From: Zygnema circumcarinatum
Lineage: Eukaryota; Streptophyta; Zygnematophyceae; Zygnematales; Zygnemataceae
Length of the DNA: 45,952 bases
Direction: 5' to 3'
NCBI GenBank assembly: GCA_037447605.1
Contig: CM074809.1
Span: 202,569 to 248,520 of the forward strand
A program made the position numbers and the translations under genes. Of the stretch, positions 24,401-39,239 are shown one piece after another (the stretch's first letter is position 1; every line of letters starts with the position of its first letter). The notes below the pieces were generated by a model, which was not told where the DNA came from, ran no database searches, and was given only the letters and a program-made list of their open reading frames with translations.

Positions 24401-24843
24401 GTAGCGAGCTGACACCTGTCATCGAAAAATCACATGGTTCCAAACCCATCGATCTCAGAATTATCAAATTTAAAAAAATGAATTTACAACAACTTTGGTT
24501 CGTAGGACCCTAAATTCAGCACAAAATTCCCTCTCTCTCCCCCCTCACGCTCCCCCCTCTTTCCCTCTCTCTCTCCCTCCCTACCTCGCTTCTCTCTTTC
24601 AAGCCTCTCCCTCTCCCTCTCACTCCTCTCTCTCTCTCTCTCCCCTCTCTCTCTCGCTCTTTCTCTCTCTCTCTCTCCCCCACCCCCCTCCATACGAAAA
24701 ATTCAGACGGAAAATGCGAGCCCTTCTCCCAGCCCTACCCTGGACGGCGCACCGAGCTTAGAGAGCAGCGCAGAGAGGGTGAGCCCTACGGGGCCCGCTC
24801 CCACTATCACCACCGGCACCTTCATGCGCTTCAAGCCCGCCAT
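18496..24843 (-). CDS. FAD-dependent monooxygenase (PHBH/UbiH-like, EMB2421-type)
   Basis: A flavoprotein hydroxylase-fold enzyme; the substrate is unknown. Exons in gene order: 24843-24753, 24415-24333, 23934-23796, 23166-22499, 21910-21863, 21281-21089, 20828-20716, 20251-20160, 19936-19712, 19303-19144, 18939-18496. All phases agree, giving 751 residues. The FAD-binding GAGPVG is at residues 15-20, followed by [15 protein letters not shown], the DG motif in [10 protein letters not shown] near 257, and [14 protein letters not shown] at 395-408 with [17 protein letters not shown] next. The C-terminal part keeps [18 protein letters not shown] and [14 protein letters not shown]. The order and spacing match the plant FAD/NAD(P)-binding oxidoreductase I recall as Arabidopsis EMB2421 (At1g24340). 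The last about 20 residues (Glu/Arg/Gly repeats) are translated GA microsatellite. The gap at 20340-20349 lies in intron 7. The frame upstream of the ATG is GA repeat, so the start is set at 24843. Confidence 0.92.
20340..20349. other. assembly gap (10 N)
   Basis: Ten N bases inside a GGGA-rich repeat, within intron 7 of the monooxygenase gene. Flanking exons join in frame, so no coding sequence seems lost. Confidence 0.99.
21965..22027 (-). repeat. CCTTAAA/CCCTAAA 7-bp array in a monooxygenase intron
   Basis: Five or more perfect CCTTAAA heptamers are followed by CCCTAAACCCTAAACCCC. The first set is a one-base variant of the plant telomere unit CCCTAAA. It lies in the intron between exons 4 and 5. 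Confidence 0.85.
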
Positions 24844-25769
24844 TGTGCGCTCCCTCTCGCTCCCTCTCCCTTCCTCTCTCCCACGCTCTCTCCCTCTCCC
24901 CTCTCGCTCTCTCCCTCTCAGCCTTCCTCTGTACCGCAATATCCCCCTCTCTCCCACCCTCTCTTTTTCCTCCCTCCCGCTTAGGCAGCGCAGCAGCAGC
25001 ATCATCTAGGGCCGTTGGATTTTCTACATGTGCGATGGATGCATCTCCACGGTAAACGTTTCTCAGCCGTCTATTTTCATCTTGTCGTTTAACCGAAATA
25101 ATGTACGCCGTCGATCACATGTGCGATGCGGGAATGCGATTCGCCCGTGGACAGTACGGAAAGTACGGACGGCCTCTGCACGCCCCGGCCTATTTCGTGG
25201 TTTCAGAGTCTTCCGGAAAAACCAGGAAGAGATAGTTCAAACCGCGAGAAAAGAGTTCAAACTACGAGATAGTTCAAACCACGAGGAGAGGGTTCAAAGC
25301 ACGAAGAGATAGTTCAAACCAGGAGGAAAGAGTTCAAACCACGAGGAGAGGGTTCAAACCACGAGGAAAGAGTTCAAACCACGAGGGTTGCATGGTGTTT
25401 GGTTGGCATGTGTTGCACAATGATGTGGAAAGTTCATGGATTGCATTTGGGACAGTTGAGCGAGTCCCGGGAAAAACGACACACCATCCAACTGATGTCT
25501 GGATATGGTGTGAAATGTTAAAATTAATTGTGTTGTTTTGTTCGCTTCACATTTGTTTTTCTTTCCACCGTAGTTGTTTTGTGGCTTGCGGGCGCTTTAC
25601 ATTTCCCTCTCGGGCAACACGAGCTTGAAAAAAGAAAAAACGTTTTTGGGATGTCGAACCCTAAACTCGAAAGTGTCGACGCCAAAGCGATGGCTCCAAT
25701 TGGCTCACCGCCCGAACTTTTACTGGTGATGATGATGATGATGATGATGATGTCGCCGTTGACGGTGCA
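24844..25769. other. monooxygenase upstream region and spacer
   Basis: CT-rich tract (GA on the gene strand) at 24850-24980, three GTAC words at 25103, 25154 and 25163, the 20-bp minisatellite at 25234-25385, then unique sequence with a GATGAT repeat at 25727-25752. No additional gene is supported. The 3' UTR of the neighbouring minus-strand gene lies at its right end. Confidence 0.55.
25234..25385 (+). repeat. 20-bp minisatellite, eight copies, consensus AGTTCAAACCACGAGGAAAG
   Basis: Copies begin at 25234, 25254 (17 bases), 25271, 25291, 25311, 25331, 25351 and 25371 (partial). They differ by a few substitutions. The array is 390-540 bases upstream of the monooxygenase ATG, which reads on the minus strand. 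Confidence 0.92.
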
Positions 25770-30013
<4,244 letters not shown>

Positions 30014-31767
30014 TTTTAAAAATTAGGAAGAATTTTAGGATGTTGAATAGCGCCTTCAGATGTTTACAGGAGTAATGTCGAGAGATTATGAGAACATGGG
30101 GTTTGATGTGCAGGAGAAGTCTTGAGGTGAAAGGACTTAAGGGTTTAGGGTTTGTTTGGAATTTGCAGGAAGGCTACTTTCTTGAAGTTCAGACCGTGAT
30201 TTTTTATTAAGGAGTTCCTGAAACACGTGCTTTCACTTGTTATTGGAGGGAATGATTTCAAAATGCTTTGATAAATACAATCCTTTACAATAATACTCTT
30301 TGTTTTTTTTTTTTTCTATTATAAAAAAGAGTCTACAGCGCATGATTCCTCCTCCCAACCATAGGTAGATGCTGTCAACCCTTGGCAGTCCTTTCTGAGC
30401 TCCCTCTGCTCTGCTTGATGTGCAGCAGCCCTTGATAAAGTTACGAGCTATGGGGATACATGCCCATGGGCCCATAGCCTATAGGGACATGGCCGCATGG
30501 GGCCATAGGGGCATGCATCGCGCCCCAGTCATGCATCATCATGTGAAATCTACGGTGGAAAGATGGGTGCCTGGAAAGGGCCACGTCGTCGCCACGTCAT
30601 CGCCACGTCGGCGCCATGTTTTTGCCATGTCAGCGAGACGTCGCCGCCACGTTGGCGCCACAGCCTGGCCCTGCACTCGCCGACGGTTCGATCCCGCGAC
30701 TGGTCCCATCCCCGCCGTTCATTTCCACCCTTCCGCGTCCGTACGCCCACGCCATCCGTCGTTTCCTTCCAGTTCCATGTTCACAGTCGTCCAACTGTCC
30801 GTAGGGACAGCTTTTGCAAGTGCGATTTTGGTTGACTCCAGAACCTTCTGAAACGACAAACATCGTGACCGTCCCGTTGTCGCCTTTCGCTATTATCTCC
30901 ACGTGACACCATCCTAGCCGTCTATATTGCAATCCGACGAGGACGTGGCATCATCCCAGCCGGCCATATTCTGATCCGGTCCTTTCTCGACAACAAAAAC
31001 GTTTTTTCTGTTGCCCAGACAATCCAATCGTTCAGCTTGCCCAAAGCTCTGCGGGCAACCCCCAAAAACATTTTCCTCCCTGCCCGCCGCCCAGAAAAAA
31101 AAAATTCCCTCGTTTACCGTACTTTCTACTTTCCAAGAAGTGCAAGAACTCCGTACATTCAAATTTTGTACCGTCTTAAAACGACAAATGTTGCCGCCCG
31201 ACGGCAGTGAGGTCGGCCAACCAGCCAGCTGGCTACTATTTTGTCGCATTAGACCGGCCGGAAGCGCAGGGCGGCTCGGGGGACCTTCGGCACTCGGAGC
31301 AGAGGGCAGGTCAACAACCAATGTGGGCTCGCCACGTGTACACACCTGCCTACGTGGATAGTTCCGGTTGGGGGAAGTCCTAGAGAGAGGCAGGCGGAGG
31401 AGGCGGGCGGGGCCGAGGGCGGGGCCGAGGGCGGGGCCGAGGGCCCTCGGGGCCGAGGCCGGGGGAGGGATAAAGAGGGAGGCAGCGGATAGGACAAGCG
31501 GTGCCGCCGAGGGAGGGGGGGGAGGGGAGAGGGAGAGAGAGGGAGGGAGAGGAGAGAGCGAGCACGGGAGAGGGAGAGGGAGAGGAAGAGGAAGAGGAAG
31601 AGGAAGAGGGAGAGGGAGAGGGAGAGGGAGAGGGAGAGGGAGAGGGAGAGGGAGAGGGAGAGGGAGAGGGAGAGGGAGAGGGAGAGGGAGAGGGAGAGGG
31701 AGAGGGAGAGGGAGAGGGAGAGGGAGAGGGAGGGAGACAAGGGGAGAGAGAGAGAGGGGGAGGAGAG
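30014..31767. promoter_or_regulatory. shared divergent upstream region of the unknown gene (-) and the mosaic protease gene (+)
   Basis: About 1.75 kb separates the two start codons. It contains GGCCATAGG/CATGGGCC words at 30463-30520, a run of CCACGTC-type words at 30582-30660, three GTAC words at 31119, 31153 and 31168, and a GGGGCCGAGGGC repeat at 31408-31460. The hexamer array at 31567-31731 follows, just before the + strand ATG. Long frames here, especially a 390-residue minus-strand one at 30914-32086, are largely repeat translation. No gene is supported. Confidence 0.5.
31567..31731 (+). repeat. (GAGGGA)n hexamer array, about 27 copies, abutting the protease-gene start
   Basis: A near-perfect GAGGGA/GGGAGA array, with GAGGAA variants at its left end. 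It stops about 35 bases before the ATG at 31768, so it is probably promoter or 5' UTR. Confidence 0.92.
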
Positions 31768-34700
31768 ATGGAGCAGCGCATGAGCAGGGTGTTTTTCCTG
31801 AGCCTGGTGGGCGTGCTGACGTGGACGCAGCTGGCGGAGGGGCGGACGCCGGGTGGGCTGACCTCCCTTTCTTCTTTTTGCATTTTCTTTTTTTCATTTC
31901 TTGGCAGCGCAGTGCGGTTTCTTCCTCTTTGTCTCTTTTTTCATAGTTTTTTTTGTTTCCGTTTTGCAGGAGCGTTGCTGTCGTCATCAGTGACGGAGGT
32001 AGCAGAGAGGCCACCCCGCGCCCTGTCCTCCGTACTCTCTCTCCCCCCGTCCTCCCCTCTCTCTCTTCTTGTATGTTTTGCTCCACTCCCTCCCCCCGTC
32101 TCCCCTCCCTCTCTCTCTCCCTCCCTTTCCCTCTCTTTTTCTATCGTCCCCCCTTCCTCCCCTTCCTTTTCGTTTATTCTCTCCACCCCTCTCTCTCTCT
32201 CTCTCCCTCTCTCTCACTCTCCCTCCCTCTCTCACCCCCCCCCGGCTAATATAAGTTTTTTTTTCCTTTTCTGCGCAGACTCTGCCGGCAGACGAAGCCT
32301 TGGGTTGGCCGCGCACTTGAACTTTTCTTCCATATTTATAAAAAAAAAAACAAAATCGCATGAACCAGATGATTGCTGCCCCGAGCTAATCCAGCTATGC
32401 GTGTTGCCCAACCCTCGGGCTCTAATTTTTTTTTTTTTTTTTCGTTCGTGACAGACTCGGATTCCGAATGGGAGCGGAGGGCTCTCATTGAAACCTCCGT
32501 CGCTTCTTTCTCAAATTCGTGGGCCATCTGTACGCTCTTACCCCATTGGTCCTCCTCCTTGGAAAAGAAAGAAAGAAAGGAAGAAAGGAAGCCGCGCATG
32601 GCATGGCAAGATCACTTCCTTCTTGCGCAACTTGTGTACTTCTTCTTTGTTCGATCGGACATGAACCAACGGTTGGTTGCGTGGTCAATGGCAATGGCAG
32701 CCTCGAGCTGGCTGGACCCCGCGGAGGGCTCCTTCATAGTCATGCCCTCCCTCTCGTACAACGTGTGGGCCCCCTCCACCGGCGAGACCGACCCCCCCGT
32801 CGAACTAAGCAACGGTACGCCCACTCCTCCGCTCCCAATGCATTTTTCATGTTCAAGTTTGGGCCCTACTTCCTCCTTGCTAGCGGGGGAGTTGAGTTCG
32901 TTGAACCCCAAGTTGTTCATGTTGAACCCCATGTTGAACACCAAGTGGCGCATGTTGTTGCAAGTGAGCAGATCCCAGCGGCGGCGTGGCGCTCAACGGG
33001 ACGGGCGTGTGGACGCTGCAGAAGGTGCGCGCGTTCTACGCCTTCGTCGAGATGCAAGCGGGGAAGTGCCTCGACGCGGTGACCCGCGCGGTCGGCGGCC
33101 AAGTCGTGCTCTCCGGTTCGACCGACCACTCCCACTCCGCATGCATGGGCGCGTTTTTTAAGCTGCATATGACCAACTTTGTTCCTGTTTGTTGGTTTTA
33201 ATTCGGGTGGATTTGGTGTGTTTGAGTGGTGTGTCAGAGTGTACGGAAGGAGTGACCCAGCTCTGGTCGGCCATAAGCACGCAGGCCTCGGACCTGAGCG
33301 TGCAGTGGATGAACGTGGGGACGGGCCTCTGCCTCGACGCCATCGACGGCGCCGCCAGCTCGCCCCTCCTCCTCTGGACCTGCCGGCGAGGGGCAAAAAG
33401 CTTGATGAGCAGCCAGCTATGGCTGCCGCTTCCTCCGTCGGCAACAACAAGGGAATCATGTGAGCCCCAAAACATCAGATTTGCAAAGCCTAGCTTCTTG
33501 TTGTTCTTGTTATTCTTGTTGTTGTTGTTAAACATGGAAGGATATGAAATGTGTCTGTTTGTTGACTTGCGTTGACTTGGGGTTCCTGTGCTGCAGCGTT
33601 GTCGGGGCTCTCCCTGAACGCGTCCTCTAGCGCGCCCGACACGTACTTGAACGCGTTCTCGCGGCACGCGAGCTGGGCCGCCGCGGACCTGCCCGAGAGC
33701 GTGGACTGGCGGCCCCTGCTGGCGGGCGCCAAGGACCAGTCCTCGTGCGGTGAGCGCGCGATGCATGTTAGCTCTCATGCTTCCCCTAGGAACAATGTCA
33801 TGCCAATGCCGTGTTGGCGCGTCCCATGGTTCATGGCTCATGTTGGTCCACGCGCGTCCCGGCCCCTGCAGGGTCCTGCCACGTGTTCGCGGCGGTGGCG
33901 ACCATCGAGGGCGCGTACAACATCCTGGCGGGCCCGCCCTCGCCCGCGTCCCTCTCGGAGCAGGCGGTGCTCGACTGCGGCCCGCGCGGCGCCTGCGCGG
34001 GCGGATGGCCGGCGGACGTCCTCTCCTGGCTGGCGGCCCGCCCCGCGGACGCCGGCCTGCCCGCCACGTCGGCGTACGGATCTTACGTCGGGCAGCCTCG
34101 GGCCTGCAAGGTAAACATTTCAACCTGCCCATTTTGTGCCCCTCCCTGTTGCCTATACCAACCACGTGCTGCCACGTGTTGGTGACTAGTGGGACGGTTG
34201 ATGTTTCATAAAAAATCTGCAATAAGGACAAAAAAGTTGGACCTTTGTCGTTTTCTCAAAGTTTGACTGTGCCGCCGCCGGCCGCTTCGAACTGGTCCGT
34301 ATCGCCCGCGCGGCCGGTGTCGGCATAAAACGACAAACAAGGAGCTTCTGAGTCTTTGCCGACTGTCCGGCAGAAGAATCCAAATCTAGTATTTATGGAA
34401 TGTCGGTCACCGACATTGACTTTGTTTTTGTCGTAATTACATACGACAAAAGAAAGATTTGGGGTAATTCTTTCGTAATTCTCAAAATTTTCGGCCGTGA
34501 CCTGTTAGAGCTCACGCTGGCTCATTGTTCAACAAACGTGGTGCGGCACTTGCAGTAATTATCGTTATGTTCAAAATCCTCGGTGGCACGGTCGCGCGAA
34601 ATCTGCCGAGTCACAATTTGGGCACAAACTTTTTTTTTTGTCGAGGGCAGAGGACGGGCACTCGCCGAACCGTTCGGAAACGTTTTTCATTTTGTCAACG

Positions 34701-37041
34701 AAATGTTTTGCCTCCTGCCCGGGACGTTTGCGGCCCGTCGCGCGGCTTGCACATGCGGCTGGATACTAACTGTACCTGTAACTGGGACGGTGACTAAATT
34801 TGTGAACTGTAACTGTAACTGTACATGTGTAGGAAGCCGTCCCGGGGGCCGTCCGCGTGGTACGGTTCGAGGAGGTTCCGGCGCTGAGCCCGCGCGCGCT
34901 GAGGGCGGCCGTGAGCCGGCAGCCGGTGCTGGCCTACGTCACGCTCACGGAGGAGCTGCAGCTCTGGAACTCGGTCAGCCTCAGCTTCACATGGCCATGC
35001 ATGGCATGGCATGGCGTGGCATGGCATGGTTTGACATCGCGTGGATTCATGGCATGGCATGCGGCCCTGACCTCTGACCCATGGATGCATGGATGCATGG
35101 GTGCGTGCGCGCAGTGGGACATCTTCAAGGACTCGCAGAAGGCGTGCGGCGTGGGCGCCATGCTGACGCACGTGGTCGCCGTGGTGGGGTACGGAACGGA
35201 GGGCGGCACGGAGTACTGGATCGTGCGCAACTCCTTCGGGCGCTACTGGGGGGACTACGGCGCCGCGCGGGTCATGGCGGGCGTCTGCGGCCTCCAGGCG
35301 CTGCCCGCGCTCTATCCCGTCCTCGCCCGTCAGTGCCGCACCCGTCTCTTTCTCCCTCTCTCTCTCTCTCTCTCTCTCCCTCTCTCTCTATCTCTCTTCC
35401 CCTCTCTCTCTCTGTGTCTGTTGAATAGGTCCTTTTCGGCTTTCCTCCCTTTTTTTCTCATTTTCGTTTTGATTTATGTTGTGTCCAGCTCCGGACCGCA
35501 ACCCCTGCGGAGCCATCAACCCGTGCGGCGCGGGCACGTGCATTCGCGGAGAATCGCTTTCATATAACTGCAGCTGCCCGCCCGGCTATCTGCCGGTCGT
35601 CAATACGGACGGCACGCAGACATGCGCGCCCGGTACTGCCTCTTCCTTGACAAGCAAGAGGGAGGGAGAGAAAGTGAGAGAGGGAGAAAGAGAGTGGGGG
35701 GGAGAGAGGGAGCGCTTAATTCTTCCTTAAAAACCACGAAAATTCCAATTTAAGAAAACCATAAGACGTGCGTTGAAGGGAGAGAGAGAGAGAGGGGTAA
35801 AGCGCGAGAGGAGAGAGAGAGGGGGAAGGAAGAGGAGAAAGGAAATGGTAATCCAAAAAGGAAACCAGAGGGCTTAATCCATGCACGAAAATGCAGATTG
35901 TAGCGCCTCCTCTTCCTGAATCTCTCTCCTCCTCCTCTTTTGGTTGGCTGGTTCCATGCTGTCGCAGAGGACGCGTGCGGAACGGCAACGGGAGCATGGA
36001 ACCCCTGCGGCGCCGGCACGTGCGTGAACAGCGGCGACGCGCTGTACCACTGCGTGTGCTTTGCGGGCTACGCCGCCGCCCTCAACGCGCGGAGGCAGCA
36101 GATCTGCGTGCCGCGTGAGGACCCGCCCGCCTGCCTGCCTGCATGAATGCATGCCTTCCTGCATGTATGCATGTATGCATGCATTGTATGTATGTCGGCA
36201 AGCCTGCCTGCAAGTATGCATGTATGCCTGCATCCCTGCCTGCATGCATGCCTGCCTGCATGCCTGCCTGCAGGCTCCCGGGGCAGAAATGTTTTGGTCG
36301 AGTTTGTACCTGTTTCGATTGTTGCGCTTGCATGCCGCCGGTCGTGTGAAGGCGGAAATGAAAAGGGGAAGAGAGGAGAGGTCGACGTGAGGCAAAGGGA
36401 GGGAGGGAAAGGGGGAGAGAAAGAGAGAGAGAGCGAGAGATGGGATGGGGGAGGGGATTACTGAGGAATTAACTTTTCTTTATCTATCTCCTCCTTTCCG
36501 TTTTATTTTGTTTTTGCAGCTGCCCAGACGGTTCAAGCTCTTGAAAGCTACACAGCGGAGGCAGGAGATGACTGTTATCTGATTGCAGCCGCATATGGAC
36601 TGACTGTTCAACAGCTCACAGATATGAATCCAAGAAGCGAGAGGGTGAGCAGACTCAGTCAAAGTATGCTGAAGTGTATATGGAACTGCTTTTAAAATGA
36701 AAGAATTTATAAAATGACATAACTTTCAATTGAAATACCTGTCCAAAAGAGATTTGGATTGGACGATTTCTCGCTCTGAAAGTGACGATTGCGCATATTT
36801 TTGCAGGACGTGTGTTCTCCGTTACTTGTTGGGGATGTGCTGAATGTCACAAATGCGGAGCCTTATGACTGCAAAGTTCTGTACAGCATTCAGAAGGTGA
36901 GTCCCTCCCTCCCTCCCTCCCTCCCTCCCTCCCTCCCTCCCTCCCTCCCTCCCGCTCTCTCCCTCGTAAACTAAGTCAATCTCTTGGTCTCCGTTTCTCT
37001 CTCTCTCCCTCTCTCTCTCTCTCCCTCTCTCTCTCTTTCTT

Positions 37042-37079
<38 letters not shown>

Positions 37080-38372
37080 CTTTCAGAACGATTCGTGTTC
37101 CGGCATTGAGAGCAAGTTCAGCCTCCCCCCTTCTTCCCTCAGCGCAGTTCTGAACCCTGCTGTCAACTGCTCCGGCGATTCGACCCTCACTCCGGGCCAA
37201 CAGGTGAACATAAAACAAAGCTTATTTAAAGAAAACTCATTGTGTTCTTTACCTTCGTTTGTAAACCTATCTCGTATTCAAGCATAGTATTGGTTTGAAC
37301 TTGCTGAAACTGAGCCCCCTAACGAGTGGACCTTTCCTTGCATCCTTTTTGCAGGTTTGCATTGTGAGTGGGCAGCCGGATGCGACAAAAGTATGTACGG
37401 CGAGTGACCGCGTTACATCATCTGATGTTGCGAGCGGAGGATGTGACCAAATGCTGCTCCGAAACACGCAGATCAACATCACCACCTTCTATGAAATGAA
37501 CCGCGGAATCAACTGCCAAAATCTCTTCGTTGGGCAGGAGGTGAGAGAGAGAGAGGGAGGGTCGGCATTTTTAACACACGAAAAAAACTGATGATGGGGT
37601 TCGGAGATTGAAGTTTGTCAATCTTGAGAGTTTTTAGGGACTTTGAAACGCAAATCAATGTCTTTGCAAAGAACTAACATCTGCCTTCCTTCGCTGTCTC
37701 TCTCTCTCTCTCGCTCCCTCTCTCATCTTTCTTCTTCGCAGCTGTGTGTGGGATATCAGCAGCAGCCACCAGACACTTGCGCAAAATATTATGTCTGGCA
37801 AAGAGGCGATACATGCTACTCCGTAATCGCTCTGTTCTGTGGAACGAGGTCAAACAAACGCTGGTGAGACTGCTTGAACACAAAACTTTGTATAAGAACG
37901 GAAAATATCTATTTGCAAAATTTATCTTGATGGTTGTCGTATCAAATTGTTTTGGTTATATTGTATATTGGCCAACTTTCCATCAATCAAGGACATACTT
38001 TAATATGCCGATATTTGCTTTACTGATTAACAAACTATGAATGGCCCCTCCATTCTATTCCAGAACATTGATGTGTTCGCATGCATCCATGCATGATTCA
38101 ACTAACTAACTAACTAACCAACTAACCAACTAACCAACTAACTAACTATCTATCTATCTATCTATCTATGTTTATCTATGTTGATGTTGATGTTGTGGTT
38201 GTCTATCTATGTTGGTTGCATGGAGGAGTGCAGGCCCGAGTGTTTTCCCGGTAGCGAGGTTTGCGTCGGCACGGGCAGTGCATGGCCCGCCGGTAAAGGG
38301 TTCTGCGTGCCGACCTGCTTCAACTACCTCGGGGTCAGGGTCACCAGAGGGGTAGCGAACTGCTTTGGCTAA
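31768..38372 (+). CDS. secreted mosaic: ricin-B-type lectin + papain-like C1A peptidase + 2 EGF-like + about 4 LysM
   Basis: Exons: 31768-31852, 31970-31998, 32279-32303, 32455-32814, 32972-33115, 33238-33459, 33597-33749, 33872-34110, 34833-34973, 35115-35328, 35489-35632, 35968-36114, 36520-36644, 36807-36896, 37087-37203, 37355-37540, 37742-37863, 38234-38372; phases agree, 893 residues. A signal peptide (SRVFFLSLVGVLTW) leads. A beta-trefoil lectin spans about 150-285 (GKCLDA, GLCLDA and two Q-L-W motifs). The C1A peptidase covers about 320-530: Gln in KDQSSCG, catalytic Cys342 in SCGSCHVF, His485 in LTHVVAVVGYG, Asn505 in RNSFG. Two six-Cys EGF-like modules occupy exons 11-12. LysM modules follow, the clearest being YTAEAGDDCYLIAAAYGLTV and YSIQKNDSCSGIESKFSLPP. 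The likely role is glycan-directed extracellular proteolysis (inference). Volvox has a LysM cysteine protease; I know of none with this lectin. No I29 propeptide is seen. Exons 2-4 and the last exon are the least certain. Confidence 0.82.
38097..38170 (+). repeat. compound tetranucleotide microsatellite (AACT/AACC then TATC)
   Basis: About eleven AACT or AACC units are followed by six or more TATC units, in the last intron of the mosaic protease gene. Confidence 0.9.
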
Positions 38373-39239
38373 CTTGGAGAATTGGGTTGTGAGAGACAGA
38401 GAGACAGAGAGAGAGAGAGGGAGGGAGGGAGGGAGGGAGGGANNNNNNNNNNAGGGAGGGAGGGAGGGAGGGAGGAGTGAGGGAGGAGTGAGGGAGAGAG
38501 TGAGGGAGAGGGAGAGTGGGAGAGAGAGAGAACGAGAGGGAGAGAGGAGGGAGAGAGGGAAATATAGGGAGAGAGAGAGAAAGAGGGAGAGAGAGAGTGA
38601 GAGAGGGAGAGAGAGGGAGAGGGGAAGAGGCGAGGTAAGGGAGGTGAGGGAGGGAGGGAGGCATCGGGTCGGAGCGGGGCGTCACGCCATGTCACGATGA
38701 CGCCATCCTGACGCCACTGTAACGTCACGGATTCGGGTTCGACTTCGACTGTGGCTCAACTGTGCACGTACGAACCGTTCCTTCATTCATACACTTTTAT
38801 TTATTTTTATATTTTGCTGTAAATTGGGGGGGAAGTGGCATTGATCTCACGTTGTAAATCGTTATAGTTTGTTTTTGGGCTCAAATTTTTATAGGTTTTA
38901 AGAATACCGAGAATAAAATGCGGAATTTAGAAATCGGACAAGAATAATTTCCCATTTGGTCCTCCCTTTCTCCCCTCGTTTCCTTTCCCTCTCGCACTCC
39001 CGCCCTCCTCTCTCCCTCTTTCTCCACTCTCCTCCCCCCTTCCCTCTCCCTCCCCTCTCCTCTCTCTCCTCTCTCTCCCCCCCTCCCCTCCCCTCTCTCT
39101 CCTCTCTCTCTCCCCCTCTCTCTCCTCTCTCTCCCCCCCTCCCCTCCCCTCTCGCTCCTCTCTCTCCCCCTCTCTCCTCTCTCTCTCCCCCTCCCCTCTC
39201 CTCTCACTCTCCCCCCTCCTATCCCCTCTCTCTCCTCAG
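38373..39239. other. GA-rich spacer with assembly gap, then CT-rich tract leading to a kinase exon
   Basis: 38390-38655 is GA/GGGA repeat and contains the 10-N gap at 38443-38452. 38700-38950 is unique sequence. 38960-39238 is CT/CCTCTC repeat ending in a CTCAG acceptor. No kinase N-lobe or other coding exon is visible. Confidence 0.6.
38443..38452. other. assembly gap (10 N)
   Basis: Ten N bases in a GGGA repeat, 70 bases after the mosaic gene's stop and 790 bases before the orphan kinase exon. A round-number N run may hide a gap of unknown size. Confidence 0.99.

Noticed and set aside
30914-32086. 390-residue minus-strand frame rich in Leu/Pro/Ser
   Set aside because: Its core is the complement of the GAGGGA array and it shows no domain. 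It overlaps the signal-peptide exon of a well-supported + strand gene.
36061-36390. Cys-rich repeat frames (Ala-Cys-Met / Cys-Arg-Gln-Ala) on both strands
   Set aside because: They arise from TGCATGCC/TGCCTGCA repeats in the intron between the second EGF-like and first LysM exons.
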